Below are positions 17,235 through 25,898 of a DNA stretch of 64,000 bases, piece by piece (within the stretch, counting starts at the first letter, position 1; each line of letters opens with the position of its first letter). The notes under the pieces are model-generated. The model worked only from the letters and a program-made list of their open reading frames with translations. It did not search any database and was not told where the DNA came from. This DNA is from JTS-RE37 sp041743975 (GTDB taxonomy: Bacteria > Bacteroidota > Bacteroidia > Flavobacteriales > Flavobacteriaceae). The stretch lies in NCBI GenBank assembly GCA_041743975.1, contig JBGTLT010000220.1, positions 1 to 64,000 on the forward strand, given 5' to 3'. Both the position numbers and the translations under genes were made by a program.

Positions 17235-18563
17235 ATGCACCAACTGCCAACAATTTCCAGATGGGAAGTATTTAAGAACCGGAAACGGATATTAAAAAAC
17301 CCGCTTCCCTTCCACAGGGAGAATTTTGACAGGTTCGGGGATAGTTTCAGGGTTCAAATAGGTCGCGCAAAAGCGGTCGTATTCACCCGGGATCCGCTCA
17401 TTGTTAAACATATACTCCAAAAACAGCACAAACGCTATCAGAAATCCACACTCCAGACCGTGGACCTTGCCAAATATATTGGCCATGGCATCCTGACATC
17501 CAACGGGGAATATTGGAGGACACACCGGCGAATGGTGCAGCCCGCATTCCATAAAAAAAAGCTTCAGGGCCTTATTCTTATCATGAAAAGGGCTATTGGG
17601 GAGGAAATAGACCGATTCCCGGCAGGTATGGTGGTGGATGTGGCCCCCCTGCTGGGGGATCTCGCCTTTCAGGTAGTTGCCAAATCCCTTTTTAGCCGGG
17701 CCGATATCCGGGAACCAATGCAGCAATTGCAAGGGTTTACGGAACGCAATCAAAAAATGCTCATACGGGAAATGCGGCAGCCCTATTTCAAGTGGTGGTT
17801 TCGCCTCAGTGGTCAGATCGATCGCCACCTGGCCTATTCAGAAGAGGGCCGAGCCATATTGGACCGTATTATAACAGAGCGCGTAATCTCCGGGGAAGAT
17901 CGGGATGACCTGCTCGATATGCTGTTGCAGGCCCGATATGAGGACGGCACCGCCATGACCCGGGAAGATCTGATAGCTGAGGTAATGGTTTTGTTTACTG
18001 CCGGGCACGAAACAACAGCCAATGCCCTGGGATTTACATTGTTCCTGCTTGGCAAACATCCTGATATCCAGGAGATCGCATTCCTGGAAGCAGCAGGATT
18101 TACGTTCAATGAAGGGGAACCAATGGAAAGCCTCGCGAATTTGTCCTTTATCCAACAGTGTATAGAGGAGGCGCTCCGGCTGTATCCCCCCGCCTATGTC
18201 ATAGACCGTGTGGCCCTGGAAGCTGACGCTGTCAATGGTATGGAATTTCAAGCAGATACCATGGTGCTGATGTCTTTATATGAATTGCACAGGTATGCCG
18301 CATTCTGGGATGCACCGGAAGAATTCAGGCCGGGACGTTTTGGAGCAGGGCGCAAAAATGACCTTTCAAATTTTTATTACCCCTTCGGAGCAGGGCCACG
18401 GATGTGTGTGGGCAATAATTTTGCTATGTACGAAATGATCCTAACTGTAGCGGAGACACTATTGCGATTCAGGATTGAACCCGGCATAGAAGTAATGGAA
18501 TTGAATCCGTTGATCTCTTTAAAACCGAAAGCAGTCCCCCTCCGTTTTATCTCCCGGAATTAA
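17235..18563 (+). CDS. Cytochrome P450
   Basis: A 442-residue soluble P450. Seen: the I-helix oxygen-activation motif AGHETTAN, the K-helix ExxR in EEALRLYPP, and the heme-thiolate loop FGAGPRMCVG with the ligand cysteine at residue 391. No N-terminal membrane anchor and no fused reductase, so it should depend on separate ferredoxin or flavodoxin partners. The C-terminal sequence resembles fatty-acid/CYP4-like bacterial P450s, but the substrate cannot be deduced. It starts immediately at the ruvB stop codon; cotranscription with a DNA-repair gene probably reflects a compact operon rather than shared function. Confidence 0.92.
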   Translation: MHQLPTISRWEVFKNRKRILKNPLPFHRENFDRFGDSFRVQIGRAKAVVFTRDPLIVKHILQKQHKRYQKSTLQTVDLAKYIGHGILTSNGEYWRTHRRMVQPAFHKKKLQGLILIMKRAIGEEIDRFPAGMVVDVAPLLGDLAFQVVAKSLFSRADIREPMQQLQGFTERNQKMLIREMRQPYFKWWFRLSGQIDRHLAYSEEGRAILDRIITERVISGEDRDDLLDMLLQARYEDGTAMTREDLIAEVMVLFTAGHETTANALGFTLFLLGKHPDIQEIAFLEAAGFTFNEGEPMESLANLSFIQQCIEEALRLYPPAYVIDRVALEADAVNGMEFQADTMVLMSLYELHRYAAFWDAPEEFRPGRFGAGRKNDLSNFYYPFGAGPRMCVGNNFAMYEMILTVAETLLRFRIEPGIEVMELNPLISLKPKAVPLRFISRN

Positions 18564-18602
18564 AATATCTTTAAATACCGGCTTACATTGGTTTGGTACT
18601 GT

Positions 18603-18630
18603 ATCAGCCATATTAAATGGGGCTGATTTT
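18603..18630 (+). terminator. Possible weak terminator after the ruvB-P450 operon
   Basis: Inverted repeat ATCAGCC / GGCTGAT (18603-18609 and 18621-18627) with an 11-base loop and a short T run. The T tract is only four bases long and interrupted, so the call is tentative. Confidence 0.4.
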
Positions 18631-18703
18631 GTGTCTTTAATCAAAAGGATTTTTCGGGACTTTGCCCCGGGGTTTCGGATTTCAAATCGCTTCTGGAGAG
18701 GCC

Positions 18704-18723
18704 GAAACCGCTTAGGCGGTTTC
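18704..18723. repeat. Perfect 8-bp hairpin between the P450 gene and queG
   Basis: GAAACCGC / GCGGTTTC with the loop TTAG. There is no T tract, so it is not a standard terminator. It lies in the 294-base gap 18564-18857, which contains no protein-like frame. Confidence 0.6.
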
Positions 18724-18802
18724 AGGTGAGGCCATAGTGGGCTCCAGGAAATTCTTTATTTTTTTATTTATGTTCAAAGGGTATTTAAAAAATACAGAAG
18801 AC

Positions 18803-18810
18803 TAATTTTG
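18803..18810 (+). promoter_or_regulatory. Candidate -7 box for queG
   Basis: TAATTTTG matches TAnnTTTG. The leader would be about 45 bases. No clear -33 TTG is seen at the right distance. Confidence 0.5.
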
Positions 18811-18857
18811 CCCGGGAGAACTATATCACCATTTTATTTAAAAATTTCTTCACGCCA

Positions 18858-19778
18858 ATGGATTCCAGGAATAAACATACCACCCTAATCAAAACCGAAG
18901 CCAAACGCCTCGGGTTCCTGTCGTGCGGTATTTCAAAAGTCGAATTCCTGGAGGAAGAGGCGCCCCGCCTGGAAAAATGGCTGAAAGACAACAGGCAGGG
19001 GGAAATGGCCTATATGGAAAATCATTTTGACAAACGCCTGGACCCAGGGTTACTGGTGGACGGAGCCAAATCCGTAATATCCCTGCTGCTGAACTATTAC
19101 CCTGAGGTTTCCCAAATTGAAGGGACCTATAAGATCTCAAAATACGCCTACGGACAGGATTACCACCATGTTATCAAAACCAAATTAAAACAGCTTCAGG
19201 AGTTTATCACAGAATCGATAGGGGAGGTGAATGGCCGTGCATTTGTAGATTCGGCGCCTGTTATGGATAAAGCCTGGGCTGCCCGGAGCGGGCTGGGGTG
19301 GGTGGGCAAACACAGCAACCTGCTGACCCAACAGGTGGGTTCCTACTATTTTATCGCAGAATTAATAGTGGACATGGAGCTGGTGTATGACACCCCGGTA
19401 ACAGACCATTGCGGTACCTGTACCGCCTGTATTGATGCCTGCCCGACCAATGCCATTGCAGAACCTTATGTGGTGGATGGCAGTAAATGCATTTCCTATT
19501 ATACCATAGAATTGAGAAATGAGATCCCGAACGATATGAAAGGGCGTTTTGATGACTGGGTCTTTGGCTGTGATATCTGCCAGGATGTATGTCCCTGGAA
19601 CCGTTTTTCCAAACCGCATTCCGAACCGCTGTTTAACGCGAACCCGGAAATGCTCTCCATGACCAAAATGGATTGGGAGGAGATTACGGTGGATGTATTT
19701 AAAAAGGTCTTTCAAAAATCTGCAGTAAAACGAACCAAATATTCCGGCCTTAAACGGAATATCAACTTTGTCAAATAA
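18858..19778 (+). CDS. queG: Epoxyqueuosine reductase QueG
   Basis: A 306-residue cobalamin and iron-sulfur enzyme that carries out the last step of queuosine formation in tRNA, reducing epoxyqueuosine. Two [4Fe-4S] motifs are present: CGTCTACIDACP, and CDICQDVCPWNRF paired with an upstream Cys. N-terminal segments (FLSCGISKVEFLEEE, SVISLLLNYYP) and the RSGLGWVGKHSNLL segment are typical. Length is slightly short of the E. coli enzyme, as usual in this class. Alone on its own promoter, with a 294-base gap before it. Confidence 0.93.
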   Translation: MDSRNKHTTLIKTEAKRLGFLSCGISKVEFLEEEAPRLEKWLKDNRQGEMAYMENHFDKRLDPGLLVDGAKSVISLLLNYYPEVSQIEGTYKISKYAYGQDYHHVIKTKLKQLQEFITESIGEVNGRAFVDSAPVMDKAWAARSGLGWVGKHSNLLTQQVGSYYFIAELIVDMELVYDTPVTDHCGTCTACIDACPTNAIAEPYVVDGSKCISYYTIELRNEIPNDMKGRFDDWVFGCDICQDVCPWNRFSKPHSEPLFNANPEMLSMTKMDWEEITVDVFKKVFQKSAVKRTKYSGLKRNINFVK

Positions 19779-19955
19779 GGCTCCCGACCGTGTTTTTTAC
19801 TATTTCCAAAGGGCCTGATGCGCTTTTAACGTTCAGGGATGGCGGGACATTCATTAATTATACTATCTTGGGGAAGGAAAAATAAAGAATATTGCTCTTC
19901 CTGCGGACCCGCGCCTCAGGGGAAGTCAGACAGCCAACCAAACCCCTTATCCAAG

Positions 19956-21410
19956 ATGCAATTTAGAAAACCCGAATTAAGTTTTTGGCAGATATGGAAC
20001 ATGAATGTTGGATTCTTTGGGATCCAGTTCAGTTTTGGTTTGCAGCAGACAGCTATAAATCCCATTTTTTCATTCCTGGGAGCCCATCATGAGGAGTTAC
20101 CCCTGTTAAACCTCGCAGGGCCGGTTACGGGCCTGTTGGTCCAGCCCTTGATCGGTGCAATTTCAGATAAGACCTGGTCTCCCCGCTGGGGGCGCCGAAA
20201 GCCCTTTTTCCTGATTGGGGCCATCGTAGCAAGTTTATGCCTGTTCGCTTTTCCCTTTAGTTCGGAGCTTTGGTTTGCAGTAGGACTATTATGGATCCTG
20301 GATGCAGCCAACAATACCGCCATGGAGCCCTACCGGGCATTTATCGGTGACAAACTCCCGGACCAGCAGCTAACGTACGGTTTTCAAATGCAGAGCCTGT
20401 TCGTAGGGGCCGGGATCACCCTGGCAAATTTTTCCCTCTTCCTTTTCCAGGATTGGTTCAGCAGTCCGGTTGATGGTGCAGGCCTGTGTTCCACTGCTAC
20501 GGAGACTGTATCAGCCATCCCCACCTGGGTATATTATTCCTTTTTCCTGGGGGCCATCGCTTCCATGGGTACCATACTGTGGTCGGTCTTAAAGACCCCT
20601 GAGATACCACCTACCCCGGAAGAGCTGGAGCATATGAAAAGCCAGAAGGAAGGCAAATCCCTATTGGCGCGTTCCTTTGATCCCCTGGTTGAAATTTTCC
20701 AGGCAATAGGGGATATGCCAAAAATGATGTGGAAACTCGCAGCCGTTTACTTTTTCCAATGGTACGCCCTTTTCGTTTACTGGCAATTTTTGCCCCCTAT
20801 GCTGCGTACCAGCTTGTTTGGTATCTCTAATGATGATTCGGACAAGTTCGACAGTATCATGGTGGCATGCCGTTCCGGGGTAGAGATCAGTTCTGCGGAT
20901 ACTACCTTTGCTCGTGAGATCCAATCCCTGTCCGAACAGGCCCTTGCGCAAACCGGACTTATGAACGGCACCTATAATATGGTTACTATGATCATGGCGT
21001 TGGCATTGGTCCCCATTGCCAGAAGGTACAGTTCCAAAAATGTCTATGTAATCAGTCTGATGCTTACGGGCATAGCCATGTTGAGCATGCCCTATATTAA
21101 AGACCAATATGCATTGCTGCTACCGATGTTCCTTTTCGGGATAGGCTGGGCGGCCATGATGGGGATCCCGTATGCCATGGTTTCCCAGGTAATTCCCGAA
21201 GACCGGAGGGGGGTGTACATGGGGATTGTTAATATGATGATCGTCATCCCAATGCTGATCCAGACCGTCTCCTTTGGATATATTATCAAACACGGGCTCA
21301 ACAACAATGCAGTGAATGCCATATTATTCGGTGGTGTTTTCTTTGTGATCGCCGGCCTGCTTGCCCTGCGGCTAAAATTGCCTAAAAAGGATGAAAAGAT
21401 TATTATTTAG
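19956..21410 (+). CDS. Major facilitator (SLC45/GPH-like) sugar transporter
   Basis: A 484-residue permease when started at the ATG at 19956 (MQFRKPELSFWQIW); the 39 codons upstream are hydrophilic and unlike a transporter N terminus. About twelve helices are seen. The loop between helices 2 and 3 has SDKTWSPRWGRRKPF, the signature of the SLC45/glycoside-pentoside-hexuronide branch of MFS. A soluble stretch of about 70 residues (around 280-350) lies in the second half, just before TYNMVTMIMALALVPIARRY. Relatives move sucrose, maltose or similar disaccharides with protons. The neighbouring GH15 and OtsAB genes make trehalose or a related glucoside a plausible substrate; this is inference. Confidence 0.83.
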   Translation: MQFRKPELSFWQIWNMNVGFFGIQFSFGLQQTAINPIFSFLGAHHEELPLLNLAGPVTGLLVQPLIGAISDKTWSPRWGRRKPFFLIGAIVASLCLFAFPFSSELWFAVGLLWILDAANNTAMEPYRAFIGDKLPDQQLTYGFQMQSLFVGAGITLANFSLFLFQDWFSSPVDGAGLCSTATETVSAIPTWVYYSFFLGAIASMGTILWSVLKTPEIPPTPEELEHMKSQKEGKSLLARSFDPLVEIFQAIGDMPKMMWKLAAVYFFQWYALFVYWQFLPPMLRTSLFGISNDDSDKFDSIMVACRSGVEISSADTTFAREIQSLSEQALAQTGLMNGTYNMVTMIMALALVPIARRYSSKNVYVISLMLTGIAMLSMPYIKDQYALLLPMFLFGIGWAAMMGIPYAMVSQVIPEDRRGVYMGIVNMMIVIPMLIQTVSFGYIIKHGLNNNAVNAILFGGVFFVIAGLLALRLKLPKKDEKIII

Positions 21411-21541
21411 AGGATATCCATATTATACCGCCCCTACAGGCAACTCCCCAACCTGGAAAGGACAACCCATATAAGTGTGCTGTTTTACGAAACGGGTTTG
21501 CAAGGGTTTGGAAGAGGCGGATGTTACCGTATCAATATCAA

Positions 21542-23353
21542 TCAGGACTTATGATCCCGCATGGTCTCCAGGACCTTTTCCTGGGTATGTTTCCTGGAAA
21601 AATTCAGGGCACATTCAATCAGGGCCAGGTGGGAATATGCCTGGGGGAAATTACCCAGAAGCCGTTTAGTCTTAAAATCGATATCCTCACTGAAGAGCCC
21701 TAAATGATTGCTGTAACCCAGTAGCCGATCAAATTGGGCCATCGCTTTTTCTTCATCCCCGATTTTGAACAAACTATTGATGAACCAGAAGGTACAGATG
21801 GTAAAGGAAGAGGACGGTAGCCCGAAATCATCCTCGTTCTTATAGCGGTACAACAAACCATCGTTGCTCAGTCCTTTTTCAATGGCGCGGACTGTACTGA
21901 TAAACCTTTCGTCCTTCGCGGAGATACAGCCATATGCTTCCATCAACAAAACGGCAGCATCCAAATGTTTGGAGCCATAGGATTGGGTGAAGGCTCCTAT
22001 CTCCTCATTCCAGGCATTTTCGTAAATATCTTCCCGGATCATGTCGCGCAGGGGCTTCCATTTTTCCACCTTATGCGCCTTGTTGAACATCTGTGCTACC
22101 TTGATGGCACGGTCAACAGCCGTCCAGCACAATACTTTTGAAAATGTAAAATTCCGGCTTTCCGTACGGAATTCCCAGATCCCTTTATCGGGCTCCTGCC
22201 ACGAATTCCCCACAATCCATACGATGCCTTTGGTTATGGACCACAGGTCCTCACTGTTTTCGATATCCGTCCTGAATTGCACGAGTTGCTGATAAATGAC
22301 GTCCATCAGGATCCCATAAATATCGTTTTGCTTTTGAGTATAGGCAGCATTTCCTATTCGTACCGGTTTGGATCCCATATAACCGCTTAAATGTGGCAGG
22401 GTTTCCTCAGTGAGTTCCTTTTCTTTATTGATCCCATACATGATCTGTAGCTTTTCGGCCTTGTCCGGGATGATGTCAATGATAAACTGCAGGTAGCGCT
22501 TAGCTATGTTTTTATGGCCGAGTTCAGAAACCACTTTTACGACCATGGAAGCATCGCGGATCCAACAAAACCGATAATCCCAGTTACGGACCTCTCCTAT
22601 GGTCTCGGGCAGCGAGGTAGTTGCGGCAGCCAGGACGGCCCCTGATTTGTCATAACTGAGTAATTTCAGCGTAACAGCACTTCGTTTTATGATGGAATTA
22701 TATTTTCTATAAGTTGTGGTATTGTTACTCCAGTTCAGCCAGTAAACTTTGGTCCGCTCCATTTCCAGATAGACCTTTTGGGTATTTGGATGCAGCATTT
22801 TTTCATTGTAACCCAAGAGGAAATAGCCATCTTTGCGTATCTCCATTTCCCTTCCTTCCACGACGGCATTTTTGTTAAACGAGGTGTACAGGAAGACAGT
22901 ATCAAACTTTTCGGCATGGGTAAGGCTTGCCACGAAATTGTGTTTTACATAGGTTTGTGTCTCTCCAATGGCATATTCCAGTTTGGGGTCGTACAGCACC
23001 CTGAACCTGGGATTCCCTGATATATGCCGTACATATCTTATGATCTCCGGGGGGGTATGATAGTTCCCGTTTTCCTTCCGGTAGCGGGGCATAAAATCCC
23101 GCACCTCAAACGTATTTTTACCATCTGTAAATTTGGTAATCAGCATTGCGGTGTGTTTCTTGTATCGCTGGGAAATCTCATAGGCATCGTCTACCAGGAT
23201 CTCAAAACTCCCCCCTATGTCAGTGTCCAGAATTTTTGCAAATACTGAAGGGGAATTGAATTCTGGCAAACAACACCAGTCAATCGACCCCGTTTTTGAT
23301 ACCAATGCAGCACTCCTGCAATTCCCTATTATTCCGTAGTCTAAATTATCCAT
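21542..23353 (-). CDS. Glycoside hydrolase family 15 (trehalase/glucoamylase-like)
   Basis: A 603-residue GH15 enzyme of the bacterial type: an N-terminal beta-sandwich starting LDYGIIGNCRSAALVSKTG, then an alpha/alpha barrel. Seen: WDYRFCWIRDAS (258-269), QEPDKGIWEFR (386-396), which holds the likely catalytic acid, and NFPQAYSHLALIECAL near the C terminus. No signal peptide, so it is cytoplasmic. Bacterial members of this shape include trehalases as well as glucoamylases; adjacency to the divergent otsAB gene favours trehalose or a related glucoside as substrate, but specificity cannot be read from sequence alone. Convergent with the MFS transporter. Confidence 0.87.
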   Translation of the reverse strand: MDNLDYGIIGNCRSAALVSKTGSIDWCCLPEFNSPSVFAKILDTDIGGSFEILVDDAYEISQRYKKHTAMLITKFTDGKNTFEVRDFMPRYRKENGNYHTPPEIIRYVRHISGNPRFRVLYDPKLEYAIGETQTYVKHNFVASLTHAEKFDTVFLYTSFNKNAVVEGREMEIRKDGYFLLGYNEKMLHPNTQKVYLEMERTKVYWLNWSNNTTTYRKYNSIIKRSAVTLKLLSYDKSGAVLAAATTSLPETIGEVRNWDYRFCWIRDASMVVKVVSELGHKNIAKRYLQFIIDIIPDKAEKLQIMYGINKEKELTEETLPHLSGYMGSKPVRIGNAAYTQKQNDIYGILMDVIYQQLVQFRTDIENSEDLWSITKGIVWIVGNSWQEPDKGIWEFRTESRNFTFSKVLCWTAVDRAIKVAQMFNKAHKVEKWKPLRDMIREDIYENAWNEEIGAFTQSYGSKHLDAAVLLMEAYGCISAKDERFISTVRAIEKGLSNDGLLYRYKNEDDFGLPSSSFTICTFWFINSLFKIGDEEKAMAQFDRLLGYSNHLGLFSEDIDFKTKRLLGNFPQAYSHLALIECALNFSRKHTQEKVLETMRDHKS

Positions 23354-23379
23354 TCCTTAAATTTATTGATTCATTCAGG

Positions 23380-23391
23380 CCAATCGATTGG
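23380..23391. promoter_or_regulatory. Palindrome between the GH15 gene and otsAB
   Basis: CCAATCGATTGG is a perfect 12-bp palindrome in the 105-bp divergent gap, 27 bases from the GH15 start and 68 from the otsAB start. It could be an operator controlling both genes. No exact -7 box was found on either side. Confidence 0.4.
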
Positions 23392-23458
23392 ATTTGCCTT
23401 GCTTTTTGTCGAAATTTAGAAAAATATTATTCAAAAGCAAGTTGGATATCATCAAATT

Positions 23459-25672
23459 ATGGGTAAAACTATCATTATTTCAAACAGACTGCCCGTTCAA
23501 TTGCAAATCAGCGGGGGTACTATCACAGCAGTGCCCAGTGTTGGGGGCCTTGCTACCGGAATGAAATCTGTCCATTCCGGGGGCGATAGCCTATGGATTG
23601 GCTGGAGCGGGCTAACGGACGAGGAGATCCCTGAAGAACTGGCTCCCAAAATTGACAAGGCACTGGCCGCTCATGGGGCATCCAAGGTACGGCTGACCTC
23701 GGCAGACATAGATGGATATTATTACGGCTTCAGCAACAGGACTATCTGGCCCCTGTTCCATTATTTCCTGGAGTATTCCGAATTTGAACTCGAAAACTGG
23801 GAATCCTATCAAGCTGTTAACCAAAAATTTGCGGATGCTGTCTTGGAGAAAGCGGACGAGGAGGATACCATATGGATACATGACTATCAATTGATGCTGC
23901 TTCCCCGGATGATCCGGGAAAAACGCCCGGATATAGCCATTGGATTCTTTTTGCATATTCCTTTCCCTTCCTTTGAAATATTCCGGACGCTGCCCTGGCG
24001 TGAAGAGATATTACAGGGTTTATTAGGTTCCGATCTGATTGGTTTCCATACCTATGATTATGAACGACACTTTTTGAGTTCCGTAAAAAGGCTTTTGGGG
24101 TTGGAAGTAAGCTTCAATGATATCTCCCTGGATAACCGGGTGATCAAGGTTGACTCCTTTCCCATGGGAATCGATTACAAGAAGTTCAGTACAGCAGCAA
24201 AAAAGCACCAGGGACGGAGTGAGCAGGATCAATCTCAATTGCAGCAACGCCTGAATGTCCATAAACAATCGGATCCGGAGGCTAAATTTTTGTTGTCCAT
24301 AGACCGCCTCGATTATACCAAAGGCATCGCCAAACGATTATATGCCTTTGAATATTTTTTAAATAAATACCCACAATACAAGGAAAAAGTAAGATTGATC
24401 ATCCTCGCGGTACCTTCCCGTTCCAATGTTCCACAATACCAATTGCTCAAGCGGGAAGTAGATGAACTGGTGGGGCGTATAAACGGTGCCTTCTCAACGG
24501 TAAGCTGGACACCCATCTGGTACTTCTACAGGTCCCTGCCCTTTGAGAACCTCATCGATCTGTATACGTCCAGTGATATTGCCTGGCTGACCCCGCTGCG
24601 GGATGGCATGAACCTGGTCGCAAAAGAATACATCGCCACCCGGACCGACAGGACCGGTGTTTTGATCCTGAGCGAAATGGCAGGGGCGGCTAACGAAATG
24701 CACGAATCACTCCTGATAAACCCCAATAACTTTGAACAGGTAGCGAACTCCATTCATCAGGCCATCAACATGCCAAAGGAAGAACAGGTGACCCGCAATG
24801 AACAACTGCAGAAACGCCTGGAACGTTACAATGTGGAAAAATGGGCCAATGATTTTATGAATTCCCTCAAGGCCCAAAAGGACATGGACACTGTCAAGGT
24901 TTCAAAAAAACTGACAGATCACCGATTGAACATCGTTTTGGAGGACTTTACCAAAGCTAAAAAAAAGGTATTGTTCCTGGATTATGACGGGACATTGTCC
25001 GGATTTCACACTGATCCGCAGCAAGCAGGCCCGGACGAGGCGCTATATGCATTGCTGGATTCCCTGACTGCTCTGCCCAACACGGAGGTTTACCTTATCA
25101 GCGGCCGGGATACGGACACCTTCACAAGATGGTTCCTTCACAAGAAGTATAATATGATCGTTGAGCATGGTGTCTGGATTTCAAGGCATGGGGAAAAATT
25201 CATATTGCTGGAGAATTTAAAAAATGACTGGATGGAGAAGATAAGGCCTGTGCTGGAGTCTTTTGTGGATAGGACCCCGGGAAGTTTCATCGAAGAGAAA
25301 GGGTATTCCCTGGCGTGGCATTACCGGAAGACCGACCCTGATTTTGGGAACCGGCGGGCTACAGAGCTTTCTACGGTACTCACCAGTTTAATCGGGACGG
25401 ATGACCTGAGCGTGCTTAACGGCAACAAGGTAATGGAGGTGAAAAGCAGCAATGTCAATAAGGGCAGGGCGACAGTGAGGGTTCTGGGGGAAGAAGATTT
25501 CGATTTCGTATTTGCTATCGGGGATGACTGGACAGACGAATTCATGTTTCAGGACCTGCCGGAAACCGCTGTTACCGTAAAAGTGGGAAGACAAAAAACG
25601 CATGCAAAATACTATGTAGACAACAACCGCGATGTGCGGGAACTCCTGAAGGCGTTCAGCAGTGCCGGGTAG
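23459..25672 (+). CDS. otsAB: Bifunctional trehalose-6-phosphate synthase/phosphatase
   Basis: A 737-residue fusion. Residues 1 to about 470 form a GT20 synthase: KTIIISNRLPVQLQ and SVGGLATGMKS at the N terminus, WIHDYQLMLLPRMIRE, IGFFLHIPFPS, and LTPLRDGMNLVAKEYIA. Residues about 500-737 form a HAD phosphatase with LDYDGTLSGF (nucleophile D508, acid/base D510) and a late AIGDDWTDEFMF. Together they convert UDP-glucose and glucose-6-phosphate to trehalose-6-phosphate and then to trehalose, an osmolyte and carbon store. Divergent from the GH15 gene. The fused arrangement is common in Bacteroidota. Confidence 0.94.
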   Translation: MGKTIIISNRLPVQLQISGGTITAVPSVGGLATGMKSVHSGGDSLWIGWSGLTDEEIPEELAPKIDKALAAHGASKVRLTSADIDGYYYGFSNRTIWPLFHYFLEYSEFELENWESYQAVNQKFADAVLEKADEEDTIWIHDYQLMLLPRMIREKRPDIAIGFFLHIPFPSFEIFRTLPWREEILQGLLGSDLIGFHTYDYERHFLSSVKRLLGLEVSFNDISLDNRVIKVDSFPMGIDYKKFSTAAKKHQGRSEQDQSQLQQRLNVHKQSDPEAKFLLSIDRLDYTKGIAKRLYAFEYFLNKYPQYKEKVRLIILAVPSRSNVPQYQLLKREVDELVGRINGAFSTVSWTPIWYFYRSLPFENLIDLYTSSDIAWLTPLRDGMNLVAKEYIATRTDRTGVLILSEMAGAANEMHESLLINPNNFEQVANSIHQAINMPKEEQVTRNEQLQKRLERYNVEKWANDFMNSLKAQKDMDTVKVSKKLTDHRLNIVLEDFTKAKKKVLFLDYDGTLSGFHTDPQQAGPDEALYALLDSLTALPNTEVYLISGRDTDTFTRWFLHKKYNMIVEHGVWISRHGEKFILLENLKNDWMEKIRPVLESFVDRTPGSFIEEKGYSLAWHYRKTDPDFGNRRATELSTVLTSLIGTDDLSVLNGNKVMEVKSSNVNKGRATVRVLGEEDFDFVFAIGDDWTDEFMFQDLPETAVTVKVGRQKTHAKYYVDNNRDVRELLKAFSSAG

Positions 25673-25872
25673 ATCAATCCGGGGAAAGGCAAACCTCTTG
25701 CACGATACTGTTCTTCAGGACTTATCAGTCACCCCTCAGCTACTGGGGGGCATGGATACGATATTTTTGTGCATTCCCACTTGCCATGTCTTAAGCGGGT
25801 TAGACCCGGTGGCTTTTGCCCATCCGCCAATATTAACCCCGGTCCTTTTCCCACTTATCAAAAGAATACACT

Positions 25873-25880
25873 TAAATTTG
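25873..25880 (+). promoter_or_regulatory. Candidate -7 box for maeB
   Basis: TAAATTTG matches TAnnTTTG and ends 18 bases before the chosen maeB start, which supports that start over the long upstream frame. A -33 TTG is not evident. Confidence 0.55.
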
Positions 25881-25898
25881 TGTTCAAATTCAAACTTT

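Noticed and set aside
25662..25898. Longer N terminus for maeB beginning inside otsAB
   Set aside because: The extra 79 residues are not protein-like, and a -7 box lies just before the ATG at 25899.
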